Assembly (NCBI GenBank): GCA_036172665.1
Contig: CM069877.1
Span: forward strand, 25,383,001-25,447,000
DNA length: 64,000 nt
Source: Prosopocoilus inquinatus
Taxonomy: Eukaryota > Arthropoda > Insecta > Coleoptera > Lucanidae
Reading direction: 5' to 3'
Shown piece by piece: positions 52,443 to 62,031 of the stretch. The notes under the pieces are model-generated. The model was given only the letters and a program-made list of their open reading frames with translations, was not told the DNA's origin and ran no database searches. The position numbers and the translations under genes are program-made. Numbering within the stretch: the first letter of the stretch is position 1; the number at the start of each line of letters is the position of its first letter.

Positions 52443-54081
52443 GTAAAGATCGAGTAGATACATCACAGGAACAACGCTAATGCGTTTTGTTTCGTTTAAA
52501 GCTATTTCCAGCTTCAGCTGCGTCCGAGAACTTCGTATCTCACATCAAAGTTACTGGAGTCCATCGAAACGCCAAATAATATGATAGATGAGTAAGGATC
52601 GAGTAGATACATCACAGGAACAACATTAATGCGTTTTGTTTCGTTTAAAACTATTTCCAACTCCCGCTGCGTCCAAAAACTTCGTATCTCATATCAGAGT
52701 TACTAGAGTCCATCGAAACGTCAAATTACACGATAGAAAAGTAGGGATCGATTAGATACATCACAGGAACAACGCTAAGGCGTGTTGTTTCGTTTAAAAC
52801 TATTTCCAGCTTCTGCTGCGTCCGAAAACGTCGTATCTCACATCAGAGTTACTGGAGTCCATGGAAACGTCAAATAACCTGATAGATAAGTAAGGATCGA
52901 TTAGATACAGCACAGGAACAACGCTAATGCGTGTTGTTTCGTTCAAAACTATTTCCAGCTTCTGCTGCGTCCGAAAACTTTGTATCTAACATCAGAGTTA
53001 CCGGAGTCCATCCAAACGCCAAATAACATGATAGATGAGTAAGGATCGATTAGATATATCACAGGAACAACGCTAATGCGTGTTGTTTCATTTAAAACTA
53101 TTTCCAGGTTCTGCTGCGTCCGAAAATTTCGTATCTCACATTAGAGTTACTGGAGTCCATCGAAACGTCAAATAACATGATAGATGAGTAAGGATCGATT
53201 AGATACATCACAGGAACAACGCTAATGCGTGTTGTTTCATTTAAAACTATTTCCAGCTTCTGCTGCGTCCGAGAACATCTTATCTCACATCAGAGTAACT
53301 AGAGTCCATCGAAACGCCAAATAACATAATAGATGAGTAAGGATCGATTAGAAACATCACAGGAACAACGCTAAGGCGTGTTGTTTCGTTTAAAACTATT
53401 TCCAGCTTCTGCTGCGTCCGAAAATTTCATATCTCACATTAGAGTTACTGGAGTCCATCGAAACGTGAAATAACATGATAGATGAGTAAGGATCGATTAG
53501 ATACATCACAGGAACAACGCTAATGCGTGTTGTTTCGTTTAAAACTATTTCCAGGTTCTGCTGCGTCCGAAAATTTCGTATCTCACATTAGAGTTACTGG
53601 ATTCCATCGAAACGTCAAATAACATGATAGATGAGTAAGGATCGATTAGATACATCACAGGAACAACGCTAATGCGTGTTGTTTCATTTAAAACTATTTC
53701 CAGCTTCTGCTGCGTCCGAGAACATCTTATCTCACATCAGAGTAACTAGAGTCCATCGAAACGCCAAATAACATAATAGATGAGTAAGGATCGATTAGAA
53801 ACATCACAGGAACAACGCTAATGCGTGTTGTTTCGTTCAAAACTATTTCCAGCTTCTGCTGCGTCCGAGAACTTCGTATCTCACATCAAAGTTACTGGAG
53901 TCCATCGAAACGCCAAATAACATGATAGATGAGTAAGGATCGATTACATACATCACAGGAACAACGCTAATACGTGTTGTTTCGTTTAAAACTATTTCCA
54001 GCTTCTGCTGCGTCCGAAAACGTCGTATCTCACATCAGAGTTACTGGAGTCGATCGAAACGTCAAATAACCTGATAGATAA

Positions 54082-54192
54082 GTAAGGATCGATTAGATGC
54101 AGCACAGGAACAACGCTAATGCGTCCAAAAACTTCGTATCTCATATCAGAGTTACTAGAGTCCATCGAAACGTCAAATTACACGATAGAAAA
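54082..54192. repeat. 111-bp truncated monomer, copy 2
   Basis: Same 38-bp loss and same junction as at 50786, 3296 bp apart. It carries the private gattagatgcagcac upstream of the junction. Confidence 0.93.
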
Positions 54193-54360
54193 GTAGGGAT
54201 CGATTAGATACATCACAGGAACAACGCTAAGGCGTGTTGTTTCGTTTAAAACTATTTCCAGCTTCTGCTGCGTCCGAAAACGTCGTATCTCACATCAGAG
54301 TTACTGGAGTCCATGGAAACGTCAAATAACCTGATAGATAAGTAAGGATCGATTAGATAC

Positions 54361-55720
54361 ATCACAGGAACAACGCTAATGCGTGTTGTTTCGTTTAAAA
54401 CTATTTCCAGCTTTTGCTGCGTCCGAAAATTTCGTATCTCACATTAGAGTCACTGGAGTCCATCGAAACGTGAAATAACATGATAGATGAGTAAGGATCG
54501 ATTAGATACATCACAGGAACAGCGCTAATGCGTGTTGTTTCGTTTAAAACTATTTCTAGCTTCAGCTGCGTCCGAAAATTTCGTATCTCACATTAGAGTT
54601 ACTGGAGTCAATCGAAACGCCAAATAACATGATAGATGAGTAAGGATCGATTAGATACCGCACAGGAACAACGCTAATGCGTGTTGTTTCGTTTAAAACT
54701 ATTTCTAGCTTCAGCTGCGTCCGAGAACTTCGTATCTCACATCAAAGTTACTGGAGTCCATCGAAACGTCAAATAACATGATAGATGAGTAAGGATCGAT
54801 TAGATACATCACAGGAACAACGATAATGCGTGTTGTTTCATTTAAAACTATTTCCAGATTCTGCTGCGTCCGAGAACATCTTATCTCACATCAGAGTAAC
54901 TAGAGTCCATCGAAACGCCAAATAACAAAATAGATGGGTAAGGATCGATTAGAAACATCACAGGAACAACGCTAATGCGTGTTGTTTCGTTCAAAACTAT
55001 TTCCAGCTTCTGCTGCGTCCGAGAACTTCGTATCTCACATCAAAGTTACTGGAGTCCATCGAAACGCCAAATAACATGATACATGAGTAAGGATCGATTA
55101 CATACATCACAGGAACAACGCTAGTACGTGTTGTTTCGTTTAAAACTATTTCCAGCTTCTGCTGCGTCCGAAAACGTCGTATCTCACATCAGAGTTACTG
55201 GAGTCGATCGAAAAGTCAAATAACCTGATAGATAAGTAAGGATCGATTAGATACAGCACAGGAACAACGCTAATGCGTGTTGTTTCGTTTAAAACTATTT
55301 CTAGCTTCAGCTGCGTCCGAGAACTTCGTATCTCACAGCAAAGTTACTGGCGTCCATCGAAACGCCAAATAACATGATAGATGAGTAAGGATCGATTAGA
55401 TACATCACAGGAACAACGCTAATGCGTGTTGTTTCGTTCAAAACTATTTCCAGCTTCTGCTGCGTCCGAGAACTTCGTATCTCACATCAAAGTTACTGGA
55501 GTCCATCGAGAGAGAGAGAACTTCGTATCTCACATGAAAGTTACTGGCGTCCATCGAAACGCCAAATAACATGATAGATGAGTAAGGATCGATTAGATAC
55601 ATCACAGGAACAACGCTAATGCGTGTTGTTTCGTTTAAAACTATTTCTAGCTTCAGCTGCGTCCGAGAACTTCGTATCTCACATCAAAGTTACTGGAGTC
55701 CATCGAAACACCAAATAACA
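54361..55720. repeat. Partial third copy of the 23-unit repeat, joined to a 3-kb-type segment
   Basis: About 54.36-55.25 kb follows copy 2 at offset 2998, two monomers less than 3296 (cgaaaagtc at 52211 and 55209). From about 54.79 to 55.71 kb it also matches 2.83-3.75 kb: aacgataatg at 2861 and 54820 (offset 51959) and the (GA)6 unit (offset 51962). The 3-bp change in offset is the deletion at 3319 in the first copy. Confidence 0.88.
55385..55581. repeat. 197-bp variant monomer with (GA)6 insertion, copy 4
   Basis: Same 48-bp insertion as at 3423 and the same catgaaag allele inside it, which the other three copies lack. The following unit has a normal gtaagg start and a full cgtatctcacatc. 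Confidence 0.93.
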
Positions 55721-57815
55721 TGATAGATGAGTAAAGATGGAGTAGATACATCACAGGAACAACGCTAATGCGTTTTGTTTCGTTTAAAACTATTTCCAGG
55801 TTCTGCTGCGTCCGAGAATTTCGTATCTCACATTAGAGTTACTGGAGTCCATCGAAACGTCAAATAACATGATAGATGAGTAAGGATCGATTAGATACAT
55901 CACAGGAACAACGCTAATGCGTGTTGTTTCATTTAAAACTATTTCCAGCTTCTGCTGCGTCCGAGAACTTCGCATCTCACATCAAAGTTACTGGAGTCCA
56001 TCGAAACGCCAAATAACATGATAGATGAGTAAGGATCGAGTAGATACATCACAGGAAAACGCTAATGCGTTTTTTTTCGTTTAAAACTATTTCCAGCTTC
56101 TGCTGCGTCCGAAAATTTCGTATCTCACATTAGAGTTACTGGAGTCCATCGAAACGTCAAATAACATGATAGATGAGTAAGGATCGATTAGATACATCAC
56201 AGGAACAACGCTAATACGTGTTATTTCATTTAAAACTATTTCCAGCTTCAGCTGCGTCCGAGAACTTCGTATCTCACATCAAAGTTACTGGAGTCCATCG
56301 AAACGCCAAATAACATAGTAGATAAGTAAGGATCGATTAGATACATCACAGGAACAACGCTAATACGTGTTGTTTCGTTCAAAACTATTTCCAGCTTCTG
56401 CTGCGTCCGAAAACTTCGTATCTCACATCAGAGTTACTAGAGTCCATCTAAACGTCAAATAACACGATAGATAAGTAAGGATCGATTAGATACATCACAG
56501 AAACAACGCTAATGCGTGTTGTTTCATTTAAAACTATTTCCAGCTCCCGCTGCGTCCAAAAACTTCGTATCTCACATCAAAGTTACTGGAGTCCATCGAA
56601 ACACCAAATAACATGATAGATGAGTAAAGATCGAGTAGATACATCACAGGAACAACGCTAATGCGTGTTGTTTCGTTTAAAACTATTTCTAGCTTCAGCT
56701 GCGCCCGAAAATTTCGTATCTCCCATTAGAGTTACTGGAGTCAATCGAAACGCCAAATAACATGATAGATGAGTAAGGATCGATTAGATACAGCACAGGA
56801 ACAACGCTAATGCGTGTTGTTTCGTTTAAAACTATTTCCAGCTTCAGCTGCGTCCGAGAACTTCGTATCTCACATCAAAGTTACTGGCGTCCATCGAAAC
56901 GAAAAATAACATGATAGATGAGTAAGGATCGATTAGATACATCACAGGAACAACGCTAATGCGTGTTGTTTCGTTTAAAACTATTTCTAGCTTCAGCTGC
57001 GTCCGAGAACTTCGTATCTCACATCAAAGTTACTGGAGTCCATCGAAACGCCAAATAACATGATAGATGAGTAAAGATCGAGTAGATACATCACAGGAAC
57101 AACGCTAATGCGTTTTGTTTCGTTTAAAACTATTTCCAGGTTCTGCTGCGTCCGAAAATTTCGTATCTCACATTAGAGTTACTGGAGTCCATCGAAACGT
57201 CAAATAACATGATAGATGAGTAAGGATCGATTAGATACATCACAGGAACAACGATAATGCGTGTTGTTTCATTTAAAACTATTTCCAGCTTCTGCTGCGT
57301 CCGAGAACATCTTATCTCACATCAGAGTAACTAGAGTCCATCGAAACGCCAAATAACATAATAGGTGAGTAAGGATCGATTAGAAACATCACAGGAACAA
57401 CGCTAATGCGTGTTGTTTCGTTCAAAACTATTTCCAGCTTCTGCTGCGTCCGAGAACTTCGTATCTCACATCAAAGTTACTGGAGTCCATCGAAACGCCA
57501 AATAACATGATAGATGAGTAAGGATCGATTACATACATCACAGGAACAACGCTAATACGTGTTGTTTCGTTTAAAACTATTTCCAGCTTCTGCTGCGTCC
57601 GAAAACGTCGTATCTCACATCAGAGTTACTGGAGTCGATCGAAACGTCAAATAACCTGATAGATAAGTAAGGATCAATTAGATACAGCACAGGAACAACG
57701 CTAATGCGTGTTGTTTCGTTTAAAACTATTTCTAGCTTCAGCTGCGTCCGAGAACTTCGTATCTCACAGCAAAGTTACTGGCGTCCATCGAAACGCCAAA
57801 TAACATGATAGATGA
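55721..57815. repeat. Segmental duplication D, copy 1, with short flank
   Basis: About 56.1-57.9 kb recurs at about 62.0-63.9 kb. Offsets: 5855 (caggaaaac 56052 to 61907), 6004 (gcgcccgaaaa 56701 to 62705) and 5994 (ggatcaatt 57671 to 63665). The steps are one monomer (149) present only in copy 2, near 62.4 kb, and a 10-bp deletion in copy 2 near 63205. gcgttttttttcg near 56070 and aaagatggagtag near 55736 are private variants. Confidence 0.88.
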
Positions 57816-58012
57816 GTAAGGATCGATTAGATACATCACAGGAACAACGCTAATGCGTGTTGTTTCGTTCAAAACTATTTCCAGCTTCTGCTGCGTCCGA
57901 GAACTTCGTATCTCACATCAAAGTTACTGGAGTCCATCGAGAGAGAGAGAACTTCGTATCTCACATCAAAGTTACTGGCGTCCATCGAAACGCCAAATAA
58001 CATGATAGATGA
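57816..58012. repeat. 197-bp variant monomer with (GA)6 insertion, copy 5
   Basis: Same insertion with the common catcaaag allele and no aataactgatag deletion. The corresponding place in duplication D copy 2 (about 63.8 kb) lacks it: there the cacagcaaag unit is followed directly by the gattagaaacatcacagaaac unit, so the (GA)6 unit was lost by recombination or inserted later. Confidence 0.92.
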
Positions 58013-61000
58013 GTAAGGATCGATTAGAAACATCACAGAAACAACGCTAATGCGTGTTGTTTCGTTTAAAACTATTTCTAGCTTCAGCTGCGTCCGAGAA
58101 CTTCGTATCTCAAATCAAAGTTACTGGAGTCCATCGAAACACCAAATAACATGATAGATGAGTAAGGATCGATTAGATACATCACAGGAACAACGCTAAT
58201 GCGTGTTGTTTCGTTTAAAACTATTTCTAGCTTCAGCTGCGTCCGAGAACTTCGTATCTCACATCAAAGTTACTGGAGTCCATCGAAACGCCAAATAACA
58301 TGATAGATGAGTAAAGATCGAGTAGATACATCACAGGAACAACGCTAATGCGTTTTGTTTCGTTTAAAACTATTTCCAGCTTCAGCTGCGTCCGAGAACT
58401 TCGTATCTCACATCAAAGTTACTGGAGTCCATCCAAAGGTCAAATAACATGATAGATGAGTAAGGATCGATTAGATACATCACAGGAACAACGCTAATGC
58501 GTGTTGTTTCATTTAAAACTATTTCCAGCTTCTGCTGCGTCCGAGAACATCTTATCTCACATCAGAGTAACTAGAGTCCATCGAAACGCCAAATAACATA
58601 ATAGATGAGTAAGGATCGATTAGAAACATCACAGGAACAACGCTAATGCGTGTTGTTTCGTTCAAAACTATTTCCAGCTTCTGCTGCGTCCGAGAACTTC
58701 GTATCTCACATCAAAGTTACTGGAGTCCATCGAAACGCCAAATAACATGATAGATGAGTAAAGATCGAGTAGATACATCACAGGAAAACGCTAATGCGTT
58801 TTGTTTCGTTTAAAACTATTTCCAGCTTCTGCTGCGTCCGAAAATTTCGTATCTCACATTAGAGTTACTGGAGTCCATCGAAACGTCAAATAACATGATA
58901 GATGAGTAAGGATCGATTAGATACATCACAGGAACAACGCTAATACGTGTTATTTCATTTAAAACTATTTCCAGCTTCAGCTGCGTCCGAGAACTTCGTA
59001 ACTCACATCAAAGTTACTGGAGTCCATCGAAACGCCAAATAACATAGTAGATAAGTAAGGATCGATTAGATACATCACAGGAACAACGCTAATACGTGTT
59101 GTTTCGTTCAAAACTATTTCCAGCTTCTGCTGCGTCCGAAAACTTCGCATCTCACATCAGAGTTACTAGAGTCCATCTAAACGTCAAATAACACGATAGA
59201 TAAGTAAGGATCGATTAGATACAGCACAAGAACAACGTTAATGCGTGTTGTTTCGTTTAAAACTATTTCCAGCTTCAGCTGCGTCCGAGAACTTCGTATC
59301 TCACATCAAAGTTACTGGAGTCCATCCAAAGGTCAAATAACATGATAGATGAGTAAGGATCGATTAGATACATCACAGGAACAACGCTAATGCGTGTTGT
59401 TTCATTTAAAAATATTTCCAGCTCCCGCTGCGTCCAAAAACTTCGTATCTCACATCAGAGTTACTAGAGTCCATCGAAACGTCAAATAACACGATAGATA
59501 AGTAAGGATCGATTAGATACAGCACAAGAACAACGCTAATGCGTGTTGTTTCGTTTAAAACTATTTCCAGCTTCAGCTGCGTCCGAGAACTTCGTATCTC
59601 ACATCAAAGTTACTGGAGTCCATCGAAACGCCAAATAACATAGTAGATAAGTAAGGATCGATTAGACACATCACAGGAACAACGCTAATGCGTGTTGTTT
59701 CGTTCAAAACTATTTCCAGCTTCTGCTGCGTCCGAGAACTTCGTATCTCACATCAAAGTTACTGGAGTCCATCGAAACGCCAAATAACATGATAGATGAG
59801 TAAGGATCGATTACATACATCACAGGAACAACGCTAATACGTGTTGTTTCCTTTAAAACTATTTCCAGCTTCGGCTGCGTCCGAAAACGTCGTATCTCAC
59901 ATCAGAGTTACTGGAGTCCATGGAAACGTCAAATAACCTGATAGATAAGTAAGGATCGATTAGATACAGCACAGGAACAACGCTAATGCGTGTTGTTTCG
60001 TTTAAAACTATTTCTAGCTTCAGCTGCGTCCGAGAAATTCGTATCTCACATCAAAGATACTGGAGTCCATCGAAACGCCAAATAATATGATAGATGAGTA
60101 AGGATCGAGTAGATACATCACAGGAAAACGCTAATGCGTTTTGTTTCGTTTAAAACTATTTCCAGCTTCTGCTGCGTCCGAAAATTTCGTATCTCACATT
60201 AGAGTTACTGGAGTCCATCGAAACGTCAAATAACATGATAGATGAGTAAGGATCGATTAGATACATCACAGGAACAACGCTAATACGTGTTATTTCATTT
60301 AAAACTATTTCCAGCTTCAGCTGCGTCCGAGAACTTCGTATCTCACATCAAAGTTACTGGAGTCCATCGAAACGCCAAATAACATAGTAGATAAGTAAGG
60401 ATCGATTAGATACATCACAGGAACAACGCTAATACGTGTTGTTTCGTTCAAAACTATTTCCAGCTTCTGCTGCGTCCGAAAACTTTGTATCTAACATCAG
60501 AGTTACCGGAGTCCATCCAAACGTCAAATAACATGATAGATGAGTAAGGATCGATTAGATACATCACAGGAACAACGCTAATGCGTGTTGTTTCATTTAA
60601 AACTATTTCCAGCTCCGCTGCGTCCAAAAACTTCGTATCTCACATCAGAGTTACTAGAGTCCATCGAAAAGTCAAATAACATGATAGATGAGTAAGGATC
60701 GATTACATACATCACAGGAACAACGCTAATACGTGTTGTTTCGTTTAAAACTATTTCCAGCTTCTGCTGCGTCCGAAAACGTCGTATCTCACATCAGAGT
60801 TACTGGAGTCGATCGAAACGTCAAATAACCTGATAGATAAGTAAGGATCGATTAGATACAGCACAGGAACAACGCTAATGCGTGTTGTTTCGTTTAAAAC
60901 TATTTCCAGCTTCAGCTGCGTCCGAGAACTTCGTATCTCACATCAAAGTTACTGGAGTCCATCGAAACGCCATATAACATAGTAGATAAGTAAGGATCGA

Positions 61001-62031
61001 TTAGATACATCACAGGAACAACGCAAATACGTGTTGTTTCGTTCAAAACTATTTCCAGCTTCTGCTGCGTCCGAAAACTTCGTATCTCACATCAGAGTTA
61101 CTAGAGTCCATCTAAACGTCAAATAACACGATAGATAAGTAAGGATCGATTAGATACAGCACAAGAACAACGCTAATGCGTGTTGTTTCGTTTAAAACTA
61201 TTTCCAGCTTCAGCTGCGTCCGAGAACTTCGTATCTCACATCAAAGTTACTGGAGTCCATCCAAACGTCAAATAACATGATAGATGAGTAAGGATCGATT
61301 AGATACATCACAGGAACAACGCTAATGCGTGTTGTTTCATTTAAAACTATTTCCAGCTCCCGCTGCGTCCAAAAACTTCGTATCTCACATCAGAGTTACT
61401 GGAGTCCATCGAAACGCCATATAACATAGTAGATAAGTAAGGATCGATTAGATACATCACAGGAACAACGCAAATACGTGTTGTTTCGTTCAAAACTATT
61501 TCCAGCTTCTGCTGCGTCCGAGAACTTCGTATCTCACATCAAAGTTACTGGAGTCCATCGAAACGCCAAATAACATGATAGATGAGTAAGGATCGATTAC
61601 ATACATCACAGGAACAACGCTAATGCGTGTTGTTTCATTTAAAACTATTTCCAGCTTCTGCTGCGTCCGAGAACATCTTATCTCACATCAGAGTAACTAG
61701 AGTCCATCGAAACGCCAAATAACATAATAGATGAGTAAGGATCGATTAGAAACATCACAGGAACAACGCTAATGCGTGTTGTTTCGTTCAAAACTATTTC
61801 CAGCTTCTGCTGCGTCCGAGAACTTCGTATCTCACATTAAAGTTACTGGAGTCCATCGAAACACCAAATAACATGATAGATGAGTAAAGATCGAGTAGAT
61901 ACATCACAGGAAAACGCTAATGCGTTTTGTTTCGTTTAAAACTATTTCCAGCTTCTGCTGCGTCCGAAAATTTCGTATCTCACATTAGAGTTACTGGAGT
62001 CCATCGAAACGTCAAATAACATGATAGATGA
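58013..62031. repeat. Mixed satellite block with a 3-mer repeat
   Basis: cgccatataac occurs at 60969 and 61416, 447 bp apart (3 x 149), each followed by aacgcaaatacg, a variant seen nowhere else. ccatctaaacgtc haplotypes recur near 59.17, 61.11 and 62.30 kb (also 56.44 and 32.41 kb). One-base deletions: caggaaaacg units near 58783, 60120 and 61907, and agctccgctg near 60613. These four, with the 48-bp insert, account for the 6004-bp offset of duplication D (40 x 149 + 48 - 4). Confidence 0.85.

Larger units (their letters stand above)
51407..54360. repeat. 23-unit higher-order repeat, copy 2
   Basis: Tandem copy of 48111-51406. It stays aligned until about 54315, where ccatggaaac replaces ccatcgaaac, and then switches to copy 3 at about 54360, so the end of the period is trimmed. 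Differences seen include gaaatgcc near 52065 and gattagatgcagc near 54096. Confidence 0.9.

Noticed and set aside
55790..55975. 61-codon open reading frame on the minus strand
   Set aside because: It spans little more than one monomer, has no upstream signals, and is a chance open frame in a variant unit. Other units are closed in the same frame.
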